A DNA stretch of 6,437 nucleotides from Chromatiales bacterium (lineage in GTDB: Bacteria; Pseudomonadota; Gammaproteobacteria; UBA6429; Thiohalophilaceae). A program made the position numbers and the translations under genes. The notes under the pieces were generated by a model. The model was not told where the DNA came from. It did no database searches and saw only the letters and a list, made by a program, of their open reading frames with translations. Location of the stretch: contig JALTLP010000108.1 in assembly GCA_027001895.1 (NCBI GenBank), positions 1-6,437 of the forward strand. The letters run 5' to 3'. Positions 1 to 5,235 of this stretch are shown here, in pieces; position 1 is the first letter of the stretch; each line of letters begins with the position of its first letter.

Positions 1-1
1 A

Positions 2-358
2 ATGGTAATGGCTGATATATTTAGTGTAACCGCACCACTTACGGTAAAAAAAATCAATGCCGAACAAAAAGTGGTTGCCGAGTATTTCAGGCATGAAAAA
101 GGATTATTATACTTTGACCTTTACTGGCACCAACAACAACCTGAACAGGCAATGCATATTGTTGAAGGTGAAATTACAGGTGAAGGCCCCTGGCGAATTG
201 GCGATAGTATTTTTAATGTATTAGGTTGCCGAGGAACCAACATGGATATGGCAATGCAACATGAACAATGGCTGACATATCTGCAAACAGCGGGGAATGA
301 TTACCCGCCACAAGGACTTGTTTATGCGATAGCAAAAAAGATGGGAGCCATTATTTAG
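2..358 (+). CDS. Conserved-looking hypothetical protein, 118 aa (5' end uncertain)
   Basis: I do not recognise this family. The protein is small, soluble and mixed alpha/beta in character, with no signal peptide, membrane segment or obvious catalytic motif. It has a WHQQQ stretch near residues 43-47, a GEGPWRIGD segment near 60-68, and a C-terminal YPPQGLVYAIAKKMGA segment. The first visible start is the ATG at 2, but a second in-frame ATG at 8 (giving MADIFSV) is at least as likely. Only one base lies upstream, so no ribosome binding site can be judged and the true start could lie outside the window. The stop is 3 nt before the GNAT gene, so the two are probably co-transcribed and translationally coupled. 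Codon use and the tight spacing support a real gene. Function is unknown. Confidence 0.72.
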   Translation: MVMADIFSVTAPLTVKKINAEQKVVAEYFRHEKGLLYFDLYWHQQQPEQAMHIVEGEITGEGPWRIGDSIFNVLGCRGTNMDMAMQHEQWLTYLQTAGNDYPPQGLVYAIAKKMGAII

Positions 359-361
359 TTT

Positions 362-838
362 ATGTCGGTTACAGTAAAAGCATTACGTGATTGTGGCGGG
401 TATGTCGATGAGTATGTCGCGCAACTTGCTCGCTGGCACCACGATGAATGGTTACACTTAAACCCCGGAGCCACATTGGAAAAAAGGTTGCTACGTTACC
501 AAAACAGTTTAACAACGACAGGGTTACCTGAAATTTTTGTTGCCTGTTTTAATAATGAATTGGCCGGTTCTGCAACGCTTGATAAAGAGGACATGGATAC
601 CCGGGTGCATCTTACGCCCTGGCTTGCAAGTTTGTATGTTGTACCTGAACATCGGGGGCAGGGCATTGCCAGTGCGTTAATTCAATATATAATCAACGAG
701 GCAAGGCAGCGAGAATTTAAAAATATTTATCTGTTTACCGAAGACCAGACAGAATTTTATAAAAAACGTGGTTGGCGGTTACTGGAGACTGTTGAGTATC
801 GCAACGCTGAAGTGGATTTAATGACGCAGCGACTTTAA
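362..838 (+). CDS. GNAT-family N-acetyltransferase, 158 aa
   Basis: This is a predicted acetyl-CoA-dependent N-acyltransferase of the Gcn5-related (GNAT) superfamily, likely cytoplasmic. The acetyl-CoA pyrophosphate-binding motif A is clear: the beta-strand LASLYVVPEHR (residues 88-98) runs into RGQGIAS (98-104), the R/Q-x-x-G-x-G/A signature, followed by the alpha-helix SALIQYIINEAR. Motif B follows as IYLFTEDQTEFYKKRGW (122-138), with the typical late FYKKRGW turn. The N-terminal part (WHHDEWLHLNPG) presumably shapes the acceptor site. Length is normal for a single-domain GNAT. The start is the ATG 3 nt after the upstream stop. A GGGAG about 14 nt upstream, inside the preceding gene, is a distant possible ribosome binding site, consistent with coupling. 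The acceptor substrate cannot be read from the sequence. Confidence 0.92.
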   Translation: MSVTVKALRDCGGYVDEYVAQLARWHHDEWLHLNPGATLEKRLLRYQNSLTTTGLPEIFVACFNNELAGSATLDKEDMDTRVHLTPWLASLYVVPEHRGQGIASALIQYIINEARQREFKNIYLFTEDQTEFYKKRGWRLLETVEYRNAEVDLMTQRL

Positions 839-876
839 TCTAAATTCTCCGTCCGCTTGCGTCGGGCACAAAACCA

Positions 877-889
877 TTGACGATATAAT
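877..889 (+). promoter_or_regulatory. Possible sigma-70-like elements upstream of the nitroreductase gene
   Basis: The 88-nt gap before the nitroreductase contains a TTGACG (877-882) immediately followed by a perfect TATAAT (884-889), then a long AT-only stretch to about 907. The two hexamers are too close to be a -35/-10 pair with each other. Either TATAAT is a -10 with a poor -35, or TTGACG is a -35 for a degenerate AT-rich -10 near 900. The gene therefore probably has its own promoter, but the exact elements are unresolved. Confidence 0.35.
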
Positions 890-926
890 TAAATTTAAAA
901 TTTTAAACACAAATTGAGAAAACAAT

Positions 927-1523
927 ATGACAATTAAAACAAGTTTGGATGATAAGGCACTCGATCAATTATTCAGAAAGGCACGCAGTCATAATGGCTG
1001 GCAGGATAAACCGGTTACAGACGAACAGCTAAAGCAAGTTTATGAACTTATGAAGTGGGGGCCGACCAGCGCCAACAGCTGTCCTGCACGTCTGGTATTT
1101 TTAAAAAGCGATGCAGCAAAGCAGCGATTAAAACCCAGCTTGCAGGAAGGTAATGTTGAAAAGTCGATGACGGCCCCGGTGGTGGTTATTATTGGTATGG
1201 ATATGGAGTTCTATGAAGAATTTGGCACCTTGTTTCCGCATGCCGATGCAAAGTCGTGGTACGTGGGTAAGCCTGAAAAAATTAAAGAGGCGGCCTTTCG
1301 GGACAGTAGTTTGCAGGCAGCATACCTGATGCTGGCCGCACGTAGTTTAGGACTGGATTGTGGGCCGATGTCGGGTTTTGATAATGCCGTGCTGGATGCC
1401 GAGTTTTTTCCAGACGGTAAGGTAAAATCGAACTTTATTTGTGGAATAGGTTATGGTGATGAATCTAAACTTTATCCGCGTTTAGCACGTCTGGATTTTG
1501 ATCGGGTTTGTAAAATTGTATAG
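927..1523 (+). CDS. RutE-like nitroreductase family protein (malonic semialdehyde reductase type), 198 aa
   Basis: This is a flavin-dependent oxidoreductase of the nitroreductase superfamily, closest to RutE (the E. coli enzyme has 196 residues), which reduces malonic semialdehyde to 3-hydroxypropionate in pyrimidine breakdown. Hallmarks visible along the chain are RSHNGW (20-25), MKWGPTSANSCPAR (42-55, the FMN-binding region), FPHADAKSW (103-111), FRDSSLQAAYLMLAARSLGLDCGPMSGFD (124-152) and the C-terminal IGYGDESKLYPRLARLDF (174-191). Each lines up well with RutE as I recall it. The ATG has a GAG at 916-918, 8 nt upstream. No other rut genes are in view, so a general detoxifying reductase role is equally possible, and I leave the symbol blank. 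It converges on the next gene with 9 nt between stop codons and no obvious terminator. Confidence 0.9.
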   Translation: MTIKTSLDDKALDQLFRKARSHNGWQDKPVTDEQLKQVYELMKWGPTSANSCPARLVFLKSDAAKQRLKPSLQEGNVEKSMTAPVVVIIGMDMEFYEEFGTLFPHADAKSWYVGKPEKIKEAAFRDSSLQAAYLMLAARSLGLDCGPMSGFDNAVLDAEFFPDGKVKSNFICGIGYGDESKLYPRLARLDFDRVCKIV

Positions 1524-1532
1524 CAAGATTTT

Positions 1533-1757
1533 TTAGCCGTTAAAGTGAACAATGCCGCAGCGGCGCAGGTAAAGTTTTAGTTCGTCCTTGGCCTGGCCCA
1601 GGTTTTTAAACGGGCCTTGCACTTTATCTTCGCGGGTATTGAAAAACCACTCCGCTTCGATAGTGAAAAAACGTTTGGAACGCGCAGGAATCGGTTGTGT
1701 TTCACCCTGCCGCGTTGAATGATGTAAGTCCTGTTTTCCTATTGGTACAACTGTCAT
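1533..1757 (-). CDS. Small DUF6316-like protein, 74 aa
   Basis: This is a short basic protein with the pattern RSKRFFTIEAEWFFNTRED-x-x-x-GPF followed by a helix (about residues 26-65). It resembles the DUF6316 group of small gammaproteobacterial proteins, in which an aromatic-rich 'RFF...W(Y/F)F.TRE...GPF' core is followed by a helix that ends the protein. Function is unknown. I place the start at the ATG at 1757 (MTVVPIGK): an AGG lies 4 nt upstream, and another lies further up. A longer reading frame beginning with TTG at 1844, or ATG at 1835, adds about 26-29 residues that are unlike the rest and cross inverted repeats, so I reject it. The gene is transcribed away from the lipid block and may share the control region between them. 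Confidence 0.68.
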   Translation of the reverse strand: MTVVPIGKQDLHHSTRQGETQPIPARSKRFFTIEAEWFFNTREDKVQGPFKNLGQAKDELKLYLRRCGIVHFNG

Positions 1758-1788
1758 GATCCTAACCTGAATAAAGTTTTTCTTATAC

Positions 1789-1819
1789 AGTCGGTGTTTC
1801 CCCACATATAATACCGACT
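1789..1819. repeat. Inverted repeat AGTCGGT-N17-ACCGACT
   Basis: Perfect 7-bp arms lie at 1789-1795 and 1813-1819 with a 17-nt spacer, in the leader of the DUF6316-like gene (its start codon lies about 30 nt away on the - strand). It could form a leader hairpin or be a pair of protein-binding half-sites. No T-run follows it on either strand, so it is not an intrinsic terminator. Confidence 0.4.
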
Positions 1820-1832
1820 CGCTTAATGAGGA

Positions 1833-1848
1833 CATTTTAACCAAAATG
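1833..1848. repeat. Inverted repeat CATTTT-N4-AAAATG
   Basis: Perfect 6-bp arms lie at 1833-1838 and 1843-1848 with a 4-nt spacer, in the middle of the divergent region. AT-rich arms of this length arise by chance fairly often, so it counts only as one of a cluster of dyads. Confidence 0.25.
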
Positions 1849-1855
1849 GGCGTGT

Positions 1856-1870
1856 TTGTCTGTCAGACAA
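1856..1870. promoter_or_regulatory. Palindrome TTGTCTG-T-CAGACAA, candidate operator
   Basis: This is a perfect 7-1-7 inverted repeat upstream of the thioesterase gene. Its left arm, TTGTCT (1856-1861), lies exactly 17 nt before a TATTAA (1879-1884), so it could also be the -35 hexamer of a promoter for the lipid block. A repressor bound here would then cover the -35. The size and symmetry suit a dimeric helix-turn-helix regulator, whose identity cannot be told. It does not match the FadR or FabR operator consensus as I remember them. Confidence 0.45.
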
Positions 1871-1909
1871 GGCTTACATATTAAAGCTGATAATGGCCGG
1901 GTATCGTTT

Positions 1910-1931
1910 AGTAAGTGTGTATATACTTACT
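1910..1931. promoter_or_regulatory. Palindrome AGTAAGT-N8-ACTTACT, candidate TetR-type operator
   Basis: Perfect 7-bp arms at 1910-1916 and 1925-1931 enclose an 8-nt partly symmetric centre (TA at the dyad axis). The 22-bp length with wide arms is typical of operators for TetR-family repressors, several of which control fatty-acid genes. It sits 20 nt before the thioesterase ATG and abuts a TATAAG (1932-1937) that could be a -10, so occupancy would block transcription. No regulator gene is visible in the window. Confidence 0.5.
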
Positions 1932-1951
1932 TATAAGGTGTTGATATAAAA

Positions 1952-2458
1952 ATGAAATTAAATTTTCTCAGGTTGATGAGCAAAATGCGCTTTATACCAG
2001 AGCGTAAGCGTCTGGAATGGTATCCGCCCTTCTGGTTTATGCGTGTAAAGGTGATTGAATTAAGTCCAGATTGGCGCCGTATCAGGATTAAGCTGCCGCT
2101 GAATATGCTGTCGCGTAATATGGGCGACAGTATGTTTGGGGGTTACCAGACTTGCCTGGCCGACCCGATTGCAGCCCTTGCCTGCAACCGGGTATTAAAC
2201 CGTAAATACAATGTCTGGACACGCTATCAGGAAGTGGATTTTAAATACGTGGGTAACTCCGATCTGGAATTACGCTTTGACTTTAACCCTGCAATCGAAA
2301 AACAAATACACGCAGACCTGGCAAAAAAAGGTCGCAGTACGCCCACCTTTGAATACGGTTTTTACCGCGCAGATGGTGTAGAGTGTACTCATATTAAAAA
2401 CACCGTTGCGATTCGCCCGGCAGATTATCAACCTCGAATACCTCAACAAGAAGAATAA
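1952..2458 (+). CDS. Hotdog-fold thioesterase-like protein (DUF4442 / PaaI-like), 168 aa
   Basis: This is a predicted cytoplasmic acyl-thioesterase of the hotdog fold, resembling the DUF4442 group. The N-terminus (WYPPFWFMRVKVIELSPDWRRIRIKLPLN, about 23-51) gives the first strands. The central hotdog helix is GDSMFGGYQTCLADPIAALACNRVL (58-82), where D71 is the best candidate for the catalytic acid. The strand YQEVDFKYVG (92-101) and the C-terminal strands around residues 131-155 complete the fold. Length is normal for a single hotdog domain. No signal peptide is seen. The start is the ATG at 1952, with a weak, distant AAGG at 1935-1938. The stop is 2 nt before the LpxA-like gene, a very tight arrangement. 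It is the first gene of the lipid block and lies just behind two palindromes. Its acyl substrate is unknown: acyl-CoA or acyl-ACP hydrolysis is inferred from the family. Confidence 0.82.
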   Translation: MKLNFLRLMSKMRFIPERKRLEWYPPFWFMRVKVIELSPDWRRIRIKLPLNMLSRNMGDSMFGGYQTCLADPIAALACNRVLNRKYNVWTRYQEVDFKYVGNSDLELRFDFNPAIEKQIHADLAKKGRSTPTFEYGFYRADGVECTHIKNTVAIRPADYQPRIPQQEE

Positions 2459-2460
2459 AA

Positions 2461-3246
2461 ATGAATAGCATTCACCCTACCGCGATAGTTGATCCAAAGG
2501 CAGAGCTAGGCAGTGGCAATGTTATCGGTGCCCATGCCGTTATTGAAGCCGATGTGGTATTAGGCGATAACAACCAGTTACATTTTGGGGCAGTTATAAA
2601 AAATGGTTGCCGTATTGGTAACAATAATATTTTTTATGAATATGCCGTAATGGGTGGGTTACCGCAGGATGTCAGTTTTGATAAGAGCGCACAAACCTTT
2701 GTTGAAATTGGTAACGATAACGAGTTTCGTGAATACACCACGGTAAATCGTGCCACCTTAAAAGAAAACGCTGTGACCCGCCTGGGTAATAATAATTATT
2801 TAATGGCACATGCGCATATCGGCCACGATTGTGTGCTGGCCGATAATATTGTGATGGTGATCAGTTCAGGGATTGCCGGGCACGTACATGTGGCTGACAA
2901 AGCCTTTATCTCCGGTGGGGTGATGGTGCATCAATTTGTGCATATTGGCCAATACGCCATGATTGGCGGCAATGCCAAAATTACCCAGGATGTATTGCCC
3001 TTTTTTATTACCGACGGGGTACCGGCATCTGTTAAAGGGATTAACGTGGTGGGCTTAAAGCGAGCAGGTTTTAAAAAGTCGGATATTTCCGAGCTAAAAC
3101 AGGCCTATCGCATTCTTTTTAGTGACGGTTTGCCTCTGGAACAGATTATGCAGTCACTTTCGGAGATAAAATCTAATACTATCAATGAGTTATCAGATTT
3201 TATCGCCCGGTCTAAACGTGGTTTTCACCGTGTTGAGCGTTGTTAA
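2461..3246 (+). CDS. LpxA-family acyl-ACP--UDP-GlcNAc O-acyltransferase, likely paralogue, 261 aa
   Basis: LpxA transfers a 3-hydroxyacyl chain from ACP to UDP-GlcNAc as the first step of lipid A synthesis. The N-terminal two thirds is a left-handed beta-helix of hexapeptide repeats (HPTAIVDPKAELGSG, IGAHAVIEADVVLGDNN and so on to about 190), followed by the usual helical C-terminus (GFKKSDISELKQAYRILF). Length matches E. coli (262). The catalytic histidine is H122 in AHIGHDC. H119, H141 and H157 match E. coli H122, H144 and H160. G170 aligns with the chain-length residue G173, which would fit a long acyl chain. Differences from E. coli are S72 for K76, V197 for E200, and A202 for R205, while R201 keeps R204. 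The gene is not beside lpxD, fabZ or lpxB in this window. It is tightly coupled to the thioesterase. I infer a diverged paralogue, so no symbol is given; it could still be the sole LpxA. Confidence 0.9.
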   Translation: MNSIHPTAIVDPKAELGSGNVIGAHAVIEADVVLGDNNQLHFGAVIKNGCRIGNNNIFYEYAVMGGLPQDVSFDKSAQTFVEIGNDNEFREYTTVNRATLKENAVTRLGNNNYLMAHAHIGHDCVLADNIVMVISSGIAGHVHVADKAFISGGVMVHQFVHIGQYAMIGGNAKITQDVLPFFITDGVPASVKGINVVGLKRAGFKKSDISELKQAYRILFSDGLPLEQIMQSLSEIKSNTINELSDFIARSKRGFHRVERC

Positions 3247-3395
3247 GCCGATTTTCTCGAAAATTTCTTTAAATTCAATAACCTGATTAATTGATATAAA
3301 ACAGTATAAAAAGGCAAACAGGGCTTTATTAAGGGCGGACACACCGCTAAAATTGCCGCTTCGAAATATTCTAAATATATAGTTGAGAGTGCAGA
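3247..3395 (+). promoter_or_regulatory. 149-nt AT-rich leader before fabA, probable internal promoter region
   Basis: No gene fits here. The stretch has several AT-rich hexamers: TATAAA at 3295-3300 and 3305-3310, and TTGCCG at 3353-3358 placed 17 nt before TATATA at 3376-3381. The last pair would start transcription almost at the fabA start codon, so the earlier TATAAA boxes are more sensible, but their -35 hexamers are poor. A small hairpin (GCGG-ACACA-CCGC, 3335-3347) is present. I see no match to FadR or FabR sites. The gap suggests that fabA-fabB can be transcribed separately from the thioesterase and LpxA-like pair. Confidence 0.4.
3385..3389 (+). promoter_or_regulatory. Ribosome binding site deciding the fabA GTG start
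   Basis: GAGAG lies 6 nt upstream of the GTG at 3396. With the in-frame TGA at 3384-3386 just before it, no earlier start is possible, and the next in-frame ATG (M41, inside the conserved MLMFDR segment) would remove conserved residues. Confidence 0.65.
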
Positions 3396-3935
3396 GTGGG
3401 TGTAGACGTAAAACCGGAAGTAAAAAGTAAATCGAGCTTTTCGCGCGAAGAGTTAATTCAATGTGGTCATGGCAACCTGTTTGGTGAAGGTAATGCACAA
3501 TTACCACTGCCCCCGATGCTGATGTTTGACCGCATCGTTAAAATAAATGAAGACGGTGGCCAGTTCGGAAAAGGTGAAGTGATTGCCGAGCTGGATGTCA
3601 GCCCTGATTTATGGTTTTTTGATTGTCACTTTGAAGGTGACCCGGTGATGCCAGGTTGTCTTGGTCTGGATGCACTCTGGCAACTGGTTGGTTTTTATCT
3701 TGGCTGGTTAGGTGGTCCCGGTCATGGTCGTGCACTGGGTTCGGGGGAAGTAAAATTTACCGGCCAGGTCACACCAAAAAATAAATTGATCACATACCGA
3801 ATCGACTTAAAGCGCGTTATTATGCGCAAACTGACAATGGGAATTGCAGATGCACATATGACGGTGGATGGTCGCGAAATTTATACCGCAAGTGATTTGC
3901 GAGTTGGATTATTTACTTCAACTGATGGGTTTTAA
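3396..3935 (+). CDS. fabA: 3-hydroxydecanoyl-[ACP] dehydratase/isomerase FabA, 179 aa, GTG start
   Basis: FabA dehydrates 3-hydroxydecanoyl-ACP to trans-2-decenoyl-ACP and isomerises it to cis-3-decenoyl-ACP, the entry step to unsaturated fatty acids in bacteria that use FabA/FabB. Identity to E. coli FabA is very high through LPLPPMLMFDRIVKI (36-50), DLWFFDCHFEGDPVMPGCLGLDALWQLVGFYLGWLGG and the C-terminal IYTASDLRVGLF. The catalytic pair is H78 (in DCHFEGDP) and D92 (in CLGLDALWQ), matching E. coli H70/D84 in mature numbering. The start must be the GTG at 3396: an in-frame TGA lies at 3384-3386, and GAGAG at 3385-3389 is a well-spaced ribosome binding site. This gives an N-terminus several residues longer than in E. 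coli. fabB begins 5 nt after its stop. Confidence 0.97.
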   Translation: MGVDVKPEVKSKSSFSREELIQCGHGNLFGEGNAQLPLPPMLMFDRIVKINEDGGQFGKGEVIAELDVSPDLWFFDCHFEGDPVMPGCLGLDALWQLVGFYLGWLGGPGHGRALGSGEVKFTGQVTPKNKLITYRIDLKRVIMRKLTMGIADAHMTVDGREIYTASDLRVGLFTSTDGF

Positions 3936-3940
3936 GAATA

Positions 3941-5167
3941 ATGTCATTACGTCGAGTTGTTATTACAGGGTTAGGCATTGTTTCCAGTATTGGCAACAAT
4001 GCGAAAGAAGTTACAGAAGCTTTAAAAGCCGGTAAGTCCGGTATTAGTTTTTCACAGGAATACGCCGACATGGGTTTTCGCTCCCATGTGCACGGTGATC
4101 TGGATATCGATCTTGATAGTTTAATTGATCGCAAGTTAAAACGATTTATGGGTGATGGTGCCGCGTATAACTATATTGCGATGCAACAAGCGATTGAAGA
4201 TGCGGGCCTGGAAGAAAGTGAAGTTTCAAATATTCGAACGGGTTTAGTGGTGGGTTCGGGTGGTCCATCGACAGCTAATATTGTGCAAGCAGCGGATGTG
4301 ATGCGTGAAAAAGGTATTCGTCGTGTTGGCCCCTATATGGTAACTCGTGGTATGTCGAGCACTAACTCAGCTTGCCTGGCAACACCGTTTAAGATTAAAG
4401 GTGTTAATTATTCAATTACGTCGGCTTGTTCAACCAGCGCACATTGTATTGGTAATGCAATGGAACAAATTCAGCTTGATAAACAGGATATTGTGTTTGC
4501 CGGTGGTGGTGAAGAACTTCATTGGACTCTTTCAGTTTTATTTGATGGAATGGGCGCAATGTCATCGAAATATAACGAAACACCTGAAACAGCATCGCGT
4601 GCATTTGATGCAGGCCGAGATGGGTTTGTTATATCGGGCGGTGGAGGAACCTTTGTATTAGAAGAACTTGAACATGCAAAAGCCCGTGGCGCAAAAATTT
4701 ATGCTGAAATTGTTGGTTATGGTGCAACATCGGATGGACTGGATATGGTTCAGCCATCAGGTGAAGGTGCAGTACGTTGTATGCAGCAAGCACTCGCGAC
4801 AGTCGATAACGATGTGAAAATTGATTATATCAATGCGCACGGCACCAGCACACCGGTTGGTGACATTAAAGAACTTGAAGCAATGAAAGAAGTTTTTGGT
4901 GATAACTTGCCTCATATTTCTTCTACTAAATCATTAACAGGCCATGCCCTGGGGGCAGCCGGGGTGAATGAAGCGATTTATTCTTTATTAATGATGCAGA
5001 ATAATTTCTTAAGTGCTTCGGCTAATATCACCGAACTTGATCCGGGGGCAGAAGGTTTCCCGATAGTTCGTGAACTACAGGAAAACGTGGATTTAAACTG
5101 TGTGATGTCGAACAGTTTTGGATTTGGTGGAACCAATGCCTGTTTGATTATGCAAAAATACACTTAA
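3941..5167 (+). CDS. fabB: 3-oxoacyl-[ACP] synthase I FabB, 408 aa
   Basis: FabB is the condensing enzyme (KAS I) that elongates cis-3-decenoyl-ACP and so commits FabA's product to unsaturated fatty acids. The fold is a full-length thiolase-like ketosynthase. The active-site cysteine is C163 in the SACSTSAHCIG motif. The histidines are H300 (NAHGTSTPVGD) and H335 (LTGHALGAAG), with lysine K330 (SSTKS), matching E. coli C163, H298, H333 and K328. The C-terminal NSFGFGGTNACL loop (391-402) is intact. Length is close to that of E. coli FabB (about 406). KAS I is favoured over FabF by the overall sequence (for example the N-terminal MSLRRVVITGLGIVSSIGNN and the RRVGPYMVTRGMSSTNSACLATPFKIKG segment) and by adjacency to fabA. 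The ATG follows the fabA stop by 5 nt with only a weak AAGA ribosome binding site, suggesting coupled translation. A strong terminator follows. Confidence 0.97.
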   Translation: MSLRRVVITGLGIVSSIGNNAKEVTEALKAGKSGISFSQEYADMGFRSHVHGDLDIDLDSLIDRKLKRFMGDGAAYNYIAMQQAIEDAGLEESEVSNIRTGLVVGSGGPSTANIVQAADVMREKGIRRVGPYMVTRGMSSTNSACLATPFKIKGVNYSITSACSTSAHCIGNAMEQIQLDKQDIVFAGGGEELHWTLSVLFDGMGAMSSKYNETPETASRAFDAGRDGFVISGGGGTFVLEELEHAKARGAKIYAEIVGYGATSDGLDMVQPSGEGAVRCMQQALATVDNDVKIDYINAHGTSTPVGDIKELEAMKEVFGDNLPHISSTKSLTGHALGAAGVNEAIYSLLMMQNNFLSASANITELDPGAEGFPIVRELQENVDLNCVMSNSFGFGGTNACLIMQKYT

Positions 5168-5186
5168 AACAGCTCTTCTGTAACAG

Positions 5187-5225
5187 AAAAACCCCGGCCT
5201 TTGTTCTAAAAAGCCGGGGTTTTTT
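5187..5225. terminator. Bidirectional intrinsic terminator between fabB and the TfpX-like gene
   Basis: A GC-rich stem pairs ACCCCGGC (5191-5198) with GCCGGGGT (5213-5220). There is an A-run before the stem (5187-5191) and a T-run after it (5220-5225), so it reads as a rho-independent terminator on both strands. A few more A-T pairs can form inside the loop after one mismatch. It ends the fabA-fabB transcript and also the convergent transcript on the - strand. Confidence 0.92.
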
Positions 5226-5235
5226 ATTCAGGCGG

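Noticed and set aside
849..867. GC-rich CCG...CGC-TT-GCG...CGG stretch after the GNAT gene as a terminator
   Set aside because: The inner stem has a 2-nt loop, the outer arms mismatch, and no T-run follows directly.
1758..1844. N-terminal extension of the DUF6316-like gene from a TTG at 1844
   Set aside because: The added residues are atypical of the family, the start is a rare TTG without a good ribosome binding site, and the segment covers two inverted repeats. The ATG at 1757 has a suitable AGG upstream.
3251..3264. ATTTT-CTCG-AAAAT hairpin after the LpxA-like gene as a terminator
   Set aside because: The stem is only five A-T pairs, or six with a 2-nt loop, so it is too weak for intrinsic termination.
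3193..3507. 104-aa open frame on the - strand across the end of the LpxA-like gene and start of fabA
   Set aside because: It overlaps two well-supported genes on the other strand and its translation has no recognisable features.
4347..4661. Open frames inside fabB (4347-4661 +, 4416-4604 -, 4978-5163 -) and 3913-4134 -
   Set aside because: All are alternate-frame shadows of a fully conserved ketosynthase with intact active-site residues.
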